Source of the DNA: Streptomyces sp. ATexAB-D23
GTDB taxonomy: Bacteria; Actinomycetota; Actinomycetes; Streptomycetales; Streptomycetaceae
DNA length: 62,244 nt
Assembly (NCBI RefSeq): GCF_000373645.1
Contig: NZ_KB892027.1
Location: 1-62,244, forward strand
Direction: 5' to 3'
A model generated the notes under the pieces. It ran no database searches. It was not told the origin of the DNA and worked only from the letters and a program-made list of their open reading frames with translations. The position numbers and the translations under genes were made by a program. Below are positions 10,224 through 17,762 of this stretch, in pieces (position 1 is the stretch's first letter; every line of letters begins with the position of its first letter).

Positions 10224-11219
10224 TCACACGGCCGACAGGTCACCGGCCGGGGTGAACGAGGCGATGGTCTCCTTCAGCCCGTCGAACAGCCGCACCTCGG
10301 GCTCCCAGCCCAGCACCCGGCGCGCCCTGCCGATGTCGGGCCGCCTGCGCTGCGGGTCGTCCGGGTGCGCCTCGACGTAGCGGACGGGGGAGGCGCTGCC
10401 GGTCAGCGTGATCACGTACTCGGCCAGCTCCCGCATGGTGATCTCGTGCGGATTGCCGATGTTGACCGGCGAGGTCTCGTAGCTGCCGGCCAGGGCGAGG
10501 ATGGCGCGCACGGTGTCGGTGACGTAGCACAGCGACCGGGTCTGCGAACCGTCGCCCATGACGGTCAGCGGCTTGCCGGCCAGGGCCTGCTTGATGAACG
10601 TGGGCACGACCCGGCCGTCGCCGTCGCGCATGTCGGGGCCGTAGGAGTTGAAGAGCCGGGCGATCCCGGTATCGACGCCGTACTCGTCGCGGAAGGCCAC
10701 CGTCAGCGCCTCCGAGAACCGCTTCGACTCGTCGTAACAGGCCCGCGGCCCCACCGGGTTGACGTTGCCCCAGTAGTCCTCGCGCTGCGGATGGACGAGT
10801 GGATCGCCGTACACCTCGGACGTGGAGGTCACGACGAACCTCGCGCCCTTGTCGCGCGCCAGGGACAGCGCGTTGTACGTCCCGTGCCCGCCGGCCCGCA
10901 GCGTTGCCACCGGCATCCGGAAGTAGTCCACGGGCGAGGCCGGGCACGCCAGGTGCAGGACGAGATCGACCCGGCCGGATATCGCGAACGGCTCGACGAC
11001 GTCCGCGTCGAGGAACGTGAAGCGGGGGTTGTCCAGCAGGTCGCCGATGTTCCGCAGCCGCCCGGTGCTCAGGTTGTCGAGGCAGACGACGCTGTCCCCG
11101 GCGGCGAGGAGCGCACGGCACAGATGGGAGCCGACGAAACCGGCGCCGCCGGTCACCACCGTCCGCCTCCCCGTGTGCTCCGGCAGACCCTGGGTTCGAG
11201 CGGTGTGGCTCATGTCCAA
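10224..11219 (-). CDS. NAD-dependent UDP-glucuronate decarboxylase-like sugar epimerase/dehydratase
   Basis: A 331-residue extended short-chain dehydrogenase. It has the Rossmann motif GGAGFVGS near residue 25, an STSEVYGDP strand, the catalytic YDESK pair (Tyr near 160, Lys four residues on) and the ARLFNSYGP segment. The spacing and the LACPASPVDYF stretch match UDP-glucuronate decarboxylases (UXS), which make UDP-xylose through a 4-keto intermediate. In a glycoside cluster this would supply a pentose donor, as CalS9 does for calicheamicin. No UDP-glucose dehydrogenase or other sugar gene is visible here, so either the rest of the pathway is elsewhere or UDP-glucuronate comes from primary metabolism. 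The gene precedes the EryCIII-like glycosyltransferase by 125 bases on the same strand. Confidence 0.85.
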   Translation of the reverse strand: MDMSHTARTQGLPEHTGRRTVVTGGAGFVGSHLCRALLAAGDSVVCLDNLSTGRLRNIGDLLDNPRFTFLDADVVEPFAISGRVDLVLHLACPASPVDYFRMPVATLRAGGHGTYNALSLARDKGARFVVTSTSEVYGDPLVHPQREDYWGNVNPVGPRACYDESKRFSEALTVAFRDEYGVDTGIARLFNSYGPDMRDGDGRVVPTFIKQALAGKPLTVMGDGSQTRSLCYVTDTVRAILALAGSYETSPVNIGNPHEITMRELAEYVITLTGSASPVRYVEAHPDDPQRRRPDIGRARRVLGWEPEVRLFDGLKETIASFTPAGDLSAV

Positions 11220-11297
11220 CTCCTCACAGTGATGCGGTGACAGGTAAGGGGAACGCGTCCGGTCCGGCGGCCGGGCCCCGGTGGCGGGAGTCGGGTC

Positions 11298-12476
11298 TCA
11301 CTCCAGCATCGCCTCGATGATGTCGGCGGCCCGCGCCGCACCGCCCTCGGACCGCACCTCGGCGCGCAGCGCCGCCAGCCGGCCCCTCACCAGCGGGTCG
11401 CCCACCAGCGAGGTCACGGCCTCGCGCAACGCCTCGGGAGTGGCGTCCTCGGTGTCGATACGCCGGGCCACTCCCCGCTCGACCAGCAGTTCGGCGGTGC
11501 TGATCTGGTCGGAGCCCTGCGGCACCACCACCATGGGCAGTCCGTGGAACAGGGCCTCCCCGCAGCTCCCCGCGCCGCCGTGCGTCAGGAACGCGTCCGC
11601 CTGCGCCAGCACCGACAGCTGCGGCGCCCAGGCGTGTACTTCGACGTTCTCCGGCACGGTACCGAGCTCGGCGGGGTCCACGTCCGGGCCGATGCCGAGA
11701 ACGACGTGCCAGCCCGGCAGGCCGCCGAACGCCGCGAGACACCGCCGGTAGAACTCCGGCTGCCGCGTGAACGACGATCCCAGCGAGATCAGCAGCACCC
11801 GCTCGGCCCGCTCCGGACGCTTCCAGCCGCCTTCCTGGCTCTCACGCCTGAGGAAACACGGGCCGGTGAACGTGACCTCGTCCGGGTCCAGCCGCTCGGC
11901 GTGCGGCTGGAGCACCTTCGAGATCAGCGCGAGGGTCCGGCGCCGCCCGGTGAACTCGTCCACGTCCGTCGTCGCGGCCCCGCTCCGCACGAGCCAGTCG
12001 GTGAAGCGCGCCTCGTAGGCCTCGGCCCCGGGCAGCTCGGCGGTCTCCGCCTCCGTCGTCACCTCGTTGTCCAGATTCAGGGCGACCACGCACGGCGTCA
12101 CCAGCGCACTGGGCCGCCCCTGCGCCTCGGCCAGCGCCCGGCCGACGTAGGCGCCCGTGTCGTACAGGTACAGGTCGGCGGGGTCCTCGTCGTACACGTC
12201 GCACAGTTGCGGCAACGTCTGCATGTTGCAGTCCAGGAGCACGTTCAGCGTGGAGACCGGGTCCTGTACCCATGCCCCGCCGTCGTCCGGAAAGCGCCGT
12301 ACGACCGGGACGAACTCGGCACCGGTCCCGCTCAGCCGCCCCGCCACGGCCTCCTCGTTGGCGGCGGTCACCCGGTGCCCGCGCGCCACCAGTTCGGCCA
12401 GCACCTCGGAGGACGGGATCACATGACCGAGGAACGGCGTACCGATCATCGCGATGTGGGCGCGGCGAGGCGTCAA
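11298..12476 (-). CDS. OleD/MGT-family glycosyltransferase
   Basis: A 392-residue GT-B enzyme of the family that includes the macrolide glucosyltransferases OleD and OleI. The N-terminus has AHIAMIGTPFLGHVIPS. The donor site near residue 293 has HAWAPQLSVL, then LTHGGAGSCGEAL and a GSDQ pair that usually binds the sugar. The chosen start is TTG, because it gives the usual family spacing to the first strand; an ATG eight codons later is possible. It may be a second tailoring transferase, or a self-resistance enzyme that inactivates the product by glucosylation, as OleI does in oleandomycin producers. The neighbouring membrane esterase and decarboxylase do not decide between these. Confidence 0.87.
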   Translation of the reverse strand: MTPRRAHIAMIGTPFLGHVIPSSEVLAELVARGHRVTAANEEAVAGRLSGTGAEFVPVVRRFPDDGGAWVQDPVSTLNVLLDCNMQTLPQLCDVYDEDPADLYLYDTGAYVGRALAEAQGRPSALVTPCVVALNLDNEVTTEAETAELPGAEAYEARFTDWLVRSGAATTDVDEFTGRRRTLALISKVLQPHAERLDPDEVTFTGPCFLRRESQEGGWKRPERAERVLLISLGSSFTRQPEFYRRCLAAFGGLPGWHVVLGIGPDVDPAELGTVPENVEVHAWAPQLSVLAQADAFLTHGGAGSCGEALFHGLPMVVVPQGSDQISTAELLVERGVARRIDTEDATPEALREAVTSLVGDPLVRGRLAALRAEVRSEGGAARAADIIEAMLE

Positions 12477-12669
12477 GGCGGGATCACCAATCGGGACATC
12501 GGGGCGGTGGTGGCCGCCCTCTCCTGTTACGGGCGCAGATCAGCATGTACGCCCCGACGCGCGGAGTGATCCCACGGGCCGGCCTTCTGAGTGAACGCCT
12601 AGTAGCAGCCTCGCTCGACCGGTGGAGGGAGGGTTCGGCGTTTCGGCTGTGGGGGTGTGAACGGAGGGA

Positions 12670-13899
12670 TTACGACGACAGGCCCTCATGCGCGGGCGGT
12701 GCCTCGGGTTCCTGACGGGGCGCCGGATCGGCAGCGTCGTGCGACGTGGCCAGCACCCAGGAGGTGAACCCTTCGACACCGTCCACGACGGCCTCGGTGC
12801 GCGCCGAGTGGAACAGGTCGAACGAGTGCTGTGCGCCGGGCAGTTCCGCGTACACCACCGGGCTGCTGGTGACGTCGCGCAGCCGGCCGACGAAGTACCG
12901 GGCGCCCTCGACGGACGCCAGGGCGTCCTTGGTTCCGTGCGTGATGAAGAACGGCGGCGCCGCGGGGCCGAGGTAGGCGTACGGCTGGTTCGCGGAGGGC
13001 GGTACGTCGGGTTCCGTGCCGAAGAAGTGGCCGTAGTAGCCGTAGAGGCAGATCGCCGCGGTGACCGAGGTGTCGGCCGACTCGAATCCGGGCTGGTACT
13101 CCGGGTCGTTCGGCGTGAGCGCGCACATGGCCGCCATGTTGGAGCCGGCGGAGCTGCCCGCCAGGAACAGCTTCGAAGCGTCGGCGCCGTACTCGCAGGC
13201 GTGCTCGCGGGCCCAGGCGATGGCCTTCTTCGCGTCGATCTGGTGGCCGGGGAAGTCGGTCTCGGGCCGCAGCCGGTAGTTGGCGCTGATGCACACCCAG
13301 CCCTGCTGGGCCAGGCGGTAGAGCAGGGGCCGCGCCTCACGGCTCTTGCCCCCGCTGGTGAACCCGCCGCCGTGGAAGTAGATCAGGACCGGCCCGTTCG
13401 GCGGGGTGTCGCGGCGGTGGTAGACGTCCAGCAGATTGCGGCGGCCCGCGTCCCCGTAGCTGAGGTTGGCGACCCGCTTCACGTCGAGGTGCCGCGTCCA
13501 GCGGCGCAGCAGCAGAAGGCGCGGCCAGGGGCGGCGCTGCGGTGCGGACACGTGGCTTCGCCAGCCGGCCCCCAGCCCCTCGTCGACGGCGCGCATGACC
13601 ACCCCGCCCGCCCGCAGGCCACGCCAGGCGGCCACCGCCATGAACGGGATGGTGGCGAGGGCGATCACGGCCGTCACCCTGCTGCCCGTGGAGTCCAGAT
13701 CGCCCTGGGCCCCGGCCAGCGCCGTGGAGGCCAGCACGGCGAGAATGCCGATGACGGGCACCTCGTTGAGGACCATGCCGAACCAGAAGCTCAGGGTGGC
13801 CAGCAACCGGGGCCGCCGCGGCGCCACAACGGCGAAGAAGGTGCACCAGGTCAAGAGTGCGGTGGACGCCACGTATCCCATAGGCATGCCCGCGATCAT
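12670..13899 (-). CDS. Membrane-anchored alpha/beta hydrolase, HSL-type esterase
   Basis: A 409-residue protein. About 100 N-terminal residues hold three hydrophobic segments (roughly 5-25, 40-65, 80-98), followed by a hormone-sensitive-lipase-type domain. It has the oxyanion motif YFHGGGF near residue 175, nucleophile motif GSSAG near 245 and a terminal QHSFDLFH segment carrying the catalytic histidine. It should hydrolyse an ester or transfer an acyl group at the membrane face. It lies in the glycosyltransferase block and starts head to head, 56 bases from the acyltransferase, so a link to acyl decoration of the product is reasonable but unproven. A general lipid esterase is the alternative. 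Confidence 0.8.
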   Translation of the reverse strand: MIAGMPMGYVASTALLTWCTFFAVVAPRRPRLLATLSFWFGMVLNEVPVIGILAVLASTALAGAQGDLDSTGSRVTAVIALATIPFMAVAAWRGLRAGGVVMRAVDEGLGAGWRSHVSAPQRRPWPRLLLLRRWTRHLDVKRVANLSYGDAGRRNLLDVYHRRDTPPNGPVLIYFHGGGFTSGGKSREARPLLYRLAQQGWVCISANYRLRPETDFPGHQIDAKKAIAWAREHACEYGADASKLFLAGSSAGSNMAAMCALTPNDPEYQPGFESADTSVTAAICLYGYYGHFFGTEPDVPPSANQPYAYLGPAAPPFFITHGTKDALASVEGARYFVGRLRDVTSSPVVYAELPGAQHSFDLFHSARTEAVVDGVEGFTSWVLATSHDAADPAPRQEPEAPPAHEGLSS

Positions 13900-13955
13900 A
13901 TCCGCCTCAACTCTGGAAAGAATCCTGGTACTTCCTCCCCTAGCGTTGCCACGTC

Positions 13956-14933
13956 ATGGAGGTGACACACGTGGCTCTGGCATCCATTTTCGGTACGAAT
14001 CAGTTCCGCTACGAACCCGGCGGGGTCATCGAGTTCTACGACCGGTACGCGGCAGTGCGCGAGTCCTTCGCCCAGGCCGCGGCGTGGACCGGGCTCGATG
14101 TCGAGGGCCTGGTGCGGCAGAACGGGGAGTACGACGACGAGATCCGGCGGATCGCGGTGCCCGTCGGGCTGGCCGCCGCCCAGCTCGGCATCCAGGACGT
14201 GCTCGTCGAGAAGGGGCTGCGCCCGCACCTGGCCGGCGGCATGAGCCTGGGCGGGATGACCGCCTCCTGCGTCGCCGGAGCCTGCGACCGCCGCGAACTC
14301 ATGGGCCTGCTGATGCGTGGCGAGCTCCGGCCGGGGACGGAGACGGCGTCGCCGGAGCCGCAGCGGGAGGAGGCCCTCGCCTCCGCCTACCTGGGCCCGG
14401 ACGACGACCCGGCGCACCTGTGCGAGGGCCGTGAGGGCGTCTATCTGAGCTGCGACTTCGGCTGGGACAAGGACCGCAGGGTGCGGGTCGCCATGCTCAG
14501 CGGCTACCGGGACGCGCTGGAGAAGCTCAGCGCCGACACCGGCGGCCTGGTCAGCGTCACCGAGGGCACCGACGTGGCGGAGCACAGCCCGCTGCGCGAG
14601 CGGTCCCAGGAGGCCACCCGCGAGCACATCGCGACGATGCCCTTCACCGACCCCGAACTGCCGCTCTGCTCGGCGCTGGAGGAGAAGGTCCTCACCCGCG
14701 CCGAGGAGGTGCGCGAGATGTTCACCGAGAACGCCGTCTCGCCCATCAGCCTGGTGCACCTGACCCAGGAGATGAAGCGTCAGGGCGCCCGGCTGGGACT
14801 GATCATGGGACCCTCGCCCAGCCTGGACGCGATGTACTTCCCCTTCCCCGTGGTCTGCGTCGACCACCCGGACGCGGTCCCGAGGGCGGTCGCCGCGGTC
14901 TTCGAGCACGGCGTGCCCCTGCGCCGCCGGTAG
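13956..14933 (+). CDS. Free-standing acyltransferase of the malonyl-transacylase fold
   Basis: A 325-residue protein resembling PKS/FAS acyltransferases but divergent. The nucleophile elbow is GMSLGG (Ser near 96) instead of GHSxG. The usual N-terminal GQGxQ motif is absent. The catalytic-His segment AEHSPLRER (His near 210) and the late IMGPSPSL turn are kept. An arginine in LLMRGEL occupies the region that binds the malonyl carboxylate in FabD. It could load an ACP in trans, edit stalled chains, or move an acyl chain between carriers as VinK does in vicenistatin biosynthesis. Both PKSs in the window have their own AT domains, so it is not needed for extender loading in the modules seen here. 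Confidence 0.75.
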   Translation: MEVTHVALASIFGTNQFRYEPGGVIEFYDRYAAVRESFAQAAAWTGLDVEGLVRQNGEYDDEIRRIAVPVGLAAAQLGIQDVLVEKGLRPHLAGGMSLGGMTASCVAGACDRRELMGLLMRGELRPGTETASPEPQREEALASAYLGPDDDPAHLCEGREGVYLSCDFGWDKDRRVRVAMLSGYRDALEKLSADTGGLVSVTEGTDVAEHSPLRERSQEATREHIATMPFTDPELPLCSALEEKVLTRAEEVREMFTENAVSPISLVHLTQEMKRQGARLGLIMGPSPSLDAMYFPFPVVCVDHPDAVPRAVAAVFEHGVPLRRR

Positions 14934-15017
14934 AGCGGGGGGCGCTTGGCGAGGGCTGTCCCTGTCACGAACCGTGCGCTCACGAGGGCCGCCGGCCGGG
15001 GCATCCACATCACCTCG

Positions 15018-15716
15018 TCAGCCGCCCCTCACTCTTGCGCCTGGCTTTCCGGCGGAGCTCTCTGCGGATCGATCGCGGCGGGCGTCGCAAACCGAAGAGA
15101 GGAAGAATCCCAAGGGACTTGCCCCGACGCTGACGGCGACGGCAATCGCGGGGTGGAGCCCGGGGAGAAAGTCGGCGAGCACTCTCTGACCGGCAAGCGA
15201 GCCGAAGATCAGATCACACAGCAGGAACGGGGTGAGCATGACCCCGGCGCACCCGATGACGAAGCAAAAGCCCGAGAGGATGTTCCAGATGCGCGCACGG
15301 ACCGCTCCCGGGCCCTTGTACCGGATGGGCTTCAGTGCTTCCTGGACTTCCAGCGGCCATCGCGTCACGAAGATGTCATTGCTGTAGTCCGGGTCGTAGG
15401 TGGTGTGGCGGAACTCGATGCTGTTTCCGACGAGTTTGTGGCCGCTGCCGGCCCCCAGCGGGCGGGGGACATGCCGGTGGATGAAGCCGTGACCCTGGAT
15501 GTCGGCGCTGATGACGAGGGTCTCGGGGCCGGGTGCGTCGTGACCGGGGTCCTCGGTGGCGGCATAGATGATTCCGACCGCGTGGTGCCCCTCGGCGAAC
15601 TCCTTCTCACTGGGAGTCGGGCGCGGTTCCGGCGGCGGAGTGAACTCGTTGAGGGCCTTCCGGATACGTCGGAGCAGAGAAGGTTTCACCTGCCCGGTGG
15701 TCTCCTCAGCGCTCAT
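15018..15716 (-). CDS. Hypothetical two-TM membrane protein
   Basis: The product is not recognised. The 232-residue protein has a basic and proline-rich N-terminal third, a soluble middle, and two hydrophobic segments near residues 155-180 and 185-215. The ATG at 15716 was chosen because GGAGG sits about 8 bases before it. The gene is single and lies between the PKS-cluster acyltransferase and the tnpB region. No link to the pathway can be shown. Confidence 0.65.
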   Translation of the reverse strand: MSAEETTGQVKPSLLRRIRKALNEFTPPPEPRPTPSEKEFAEGHHAVGIIYAATEDPGHDAPGPETLVISADIQGHGFIHRHVPRPLGAGSGHKLVGNSIEFRHTTYDPDYSNDIFVTRWPLEVQEALKPIRYKGPGAVRARIWNILSGFCFVIGCAGVMLTPFLLCDLIFGSLAGQRVLADFLPGLHPAIAVAVSVGASPLGFFLSSVCDARRDRSAESSAGKPGARVRGG

Positions 15717-15868
15717 GTCTCGAACCTCCACTTCGAGTCTCGGGGTGGGGCGCATCGCGGAAACGGTCGAGGCGGGGCGGCGTCATCGACGAAGGTACGC
15801 AGCGTCCCTTCTGCCTGGCGCATTCTCCCATGCCCTGTGATCCCGATCACCAGGAACCTCCGAGGATG

Positions 15869-15888
15869 CCCCGGCCTTCGGGCCGGGG
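15869..15888 (+). repeat. tnpB-type end hairpin (first copy)
   Basis: CCCCGGCC-TTCG-GGCCGGGG is a perfect 8-bp hairpin followed by AGGAATC. It closely matches the hairpin at 17376-17395 (CCCCGTCC-TTTA-GGGCGGGG then AGGATGTC) in the same orientation. A second hairpin, CCCTGC-GGA-GCAGGG, follows at 15900-15914. It may be the left end of the tnpB element or the relic right end of an older one. On the minus strand it also lies where the ribbon-helix-helix gene would terminate. Confidence 0.6.
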
Positions 15889-15934
15889 AGGAATCGGACC
15901 CCTGCGGAGCAGGGCGGGAATAGCCGAATCGCCG

Positions 15935-16093
15935 TCAGGGTGATTCGGCGTCTGCCACGGCGGCGTCGCGCTCGACCTCCAGCCGGTAGACGATCTCGGA
16001 GTTGAGGGATCTGCGGGCGGACTTGGCCTGAGTGACCAGCCACGAGTGCAGGTCTGCGGGCAGACGGAGGGTGATGCGCTTCTCTTCATCCAT
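15935..16093 (-). CDS. Small Arc/CopG-like ribbon-helix-helix protein
   Basis: A 52-residue protein with the RHH pattern: a KRITLRLP beta strand at residues 5-12, then two helices (DLHSWLVTQAKSARRSLNSE and IVYRLEVERDAA). Arc-type dimers bind operators through the strand. The ATG at 16093 is chosen so that the strand starts right after the N-terminus, as in Arc. It is divergent from tnpB with only 50 bases between the starts, so it probably controls that shared promoter. An orphan antitoxin is the other option; no toxin gene is adjacent. Confidence 0.72.
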   Translation of the reverse strand: MDEEKRITLRLPADLHSWLVTQAKSARRSLNSEIVYRLEVERDAAVADAESP

Positions 16094-16143
16094 GACCCCA
16101 GGGTAATGGTCATCGAGTGGCTGGGTAGTAGTAGAGTGACACC

Positions 16144-17388
16144 ATGACGACACGACGTGAGAGTTCGGAGGGTGCCGGGAACGCCCGGTACACCTACCGG
16201 CTTCGGGTGTCGTCGACCGCCTGCGCGGGCCTGATGGCCGAGTGGGCGCGCTGCCGGTGGGTGTGGAACGAGTGCGTGGCCATGTCCCGGAAGGTCCATG
16301 CCGCGAACCGCGACGCCGCCGAGAAGACGACGTGTGGTCCGGCGCAGCTCGACAAGATGCTGACCGAGGCCCGCACTGCCATGTCGTGGCTGCGCGAGGG
16401 TGCCTCGGTGCCGCAGCAGCAGACCATCCGCGACTTCGCCAAGTCCCGCGCCAAGGCGCTCAGGGACATCAAGGCCGAACTGCCGCTCCGGCAGCGCGCC
16501 GGGATGCCCCGCGTCAAGCGGAAGCGGAACGCGCTGCCCACGCTGAACTACACCCAGCGCGGGTTCCGGCTGAAGGACAGCCGCCTCCACGTCGCGGGCG
16601 GGATCGTCCTGACAGTCGTCTGGTCCCGCGACCTTCCTGCCGCGCCCACCTCGGTGCGGGTCTACCAGGACAGCGTGGGCCACTGGTACGCGTCGTTCGT
16701 CGTCGCCACCGAGGCCCGGCCTCTCCCGATGACGGGCGCCCTGCTCGGCGTGGACTGGGGCGTCAAGGAAACCGCCACCACCACATCCGACGCCCACGAC
16801 CTCCCCCACGCCCAGCGCGGCAAGCGCGCGGCGCGGCGGCTGGCCCGCTACCAGCGGATGATGGCCCGCCGCCGCCCCGCGCGGGGCCAGGCCGCATCCA
16901 AGGGCTACCGCAACGCCCAGCGGCAGGCCGCGAAGGTACACAAGAAGGTCGCCCGGCAACGCCAGGACAGCGCCCGCAAGTGGGCCAAGTCCGTAGTCCG
17001 AGACCACGACGTGATCGCCGTCGAGGACTTCCGGCCCAAGTTCCTCGCCAGGACAACCATGGCCCGCAAAGCCGCTGACGCGGCGATCGGCGCCACCAAG
17101 ACGGCCCTGATCGAGATGGGCCGCAAGCACGGGCGGGACATCCGCCTCGTCAATCCCGCGCACACCACCATGGACTGCGCGTCGTGCGGAGCGAGAACCA
17201 AGCACGCACTACCTCTTTCGGAACGTACCTACACCTGCACCGCGTGCGGAGCCGTGTCCCCCAGGGACAAGAACTCCGCCCGCGTGATGCTGGTCCGGGC
17301 AGGTCTCAACCCGGCTGGTGCTGATCGTGTAAGAGCTGGCGGACCGCTGGTCCCCAGCCAACGTGAGCCAGGAATCCCCGTCCTTTAG
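16144..17388 (+). CDS. tnpB: TnpB-family RNA-guided endonuclease (IS200/IS605, IS1341-type)
   Basis: A 414-residue protein. All three RuvC acidic residues are present: Asp204 in LLGVDWG, Glu294 in VIAVEDF and Asp375 in PRDKNSA. Two CxxC pairs (C345/C348 and C365/C368) form the zinc finger between them. TnpB is a DNA nuclease guided by an omega-RNA from its own 3' end. No TnpA transposase is nearby, so this is the orphan IS1341-like form, mobilised in trans if at all. The stop codon lies inside the right-end hairpin at 17376-17395, which is the usual layout. The intact catalytic triad argues against a dead repressor derivative. Confidence 0.93.
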   Translation: MTTRRESSEGAGNARYTYRLRVSSTACAGLMAEWARCRWVWNECVAMSRKVHAANRDAAEKTTCGPAQLDKMLTEARTAMSWLREGASVPQQQTIRDFAKSRAKALRDIKAELPLRQRAGMPRVKRKRNALPTLNYTQRGFRLKDSRLHVAGGIVLTVVWSRDLPAAPTSVRVYQDSVGHWYASFVVATEARPLPMTGALLGVDWGVKETATTTSDAHDLPHAQRGKRAARRLARYQRMMARRRPARGQAASKGYRNAQRQAAKVHKKVARQRQDSARKWAKSVVRDHDVIAVEDFRPKFLARTTMARKAADAAIGATKTALIEMGRKHGRDIRLVNPAHTTMDCASCGARTKHALPLSERTYTCTACGAVSPRDKNSARVMLVRAGLNPAGADRVRAGGPLVPSQREPGIPVL

Positions 17389-17404
17389 GGCGGGGAGGAT
17401 GTCA
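17260..17404 (+). ncRNA. Predicted omega-RNA of TnpB (boundaries approximate)
   Basis: In this family the guide RNA scaffold overlaps the end of tnpB and stops at the element's right end. Here an 8-bp hairpin with one G-U pair (17376-17395) is followed by AGGATGTCAA ending at 17405. If that is the scaffold end, the natural guide starts near GAGCTGATACC. The 5' limit is a guess. Confidence 0.4.
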
Positions 17405-17505
17405 AAGAGCTGATACCGATCTGACGGCGGTGTCCGCCAGTTGGGCGTCTCCGCGACCTGATCACGCTCCGAACCTGGAACACGCCGCCCCGGCCGACGC
17501 TCGGG

Positions 17506-17540
17506 CTTCGACATTCGAGATTCGAGCTTCGAGATTCGAG
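17506..17540. repeat. Five tandem 7-bp repeats
   Basis: CTTCGAC, ATTCGAG, ATTCGAG, CTTCGAG, ATTCGAG lie end to end, about 100 bases beyond the tnpB right end. A T run follows at 17545-17552. TTCGA is self-complementary, so the block can also fold. Confidence 0.7.
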
Positions 17541-17762
17541 CTGTGTTTTTTTATCCGGGCCCTTCATGCGGGGTGGATATAGAGAAATTTACCCCCCACC
17601 CCCCCTTCCCCACCCTAGCGACCAGCAAATATGACTAATAGTGAGTAAGTTGCAGCGGAGAGTCATGACTGCCTACGGTGCACAACGAAACGACCCCGAC
17701 GCGGCGTTGAAGCACCGGCCGGGGCCTGACCCAAGATCGACACCCAAAGAAAGACCGATCTC
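17541..17762. other. Non-coding stretch with C-rich tract and AT-rich promoter-like segment
   Basis: With the tnpB right end and the 7-bp repeats, this completes a gene-free gap of 374 bases. It holds a T run, a strand-asymmetric C tract at 17591-17615 broken only by A and T singles, and an unusually AT-rich patch (AAATATGACTAATAGTGAG, 17627-17645), a plausible promoter for the gene starting at 17763. No coding sequence was seen. Confidence 0.45.

Noticed and set aside
13900..13955. PimM-type box between the esterase and the acyltransferase
   Set aside because: Only a CTCCCCTAG half-site is present and the left half does not match.
16144..17388. Nuclease-dead TnpB-like repressor (TldR)
   Set aside because: All three RuvC acidic residues and the zinc finger are present.
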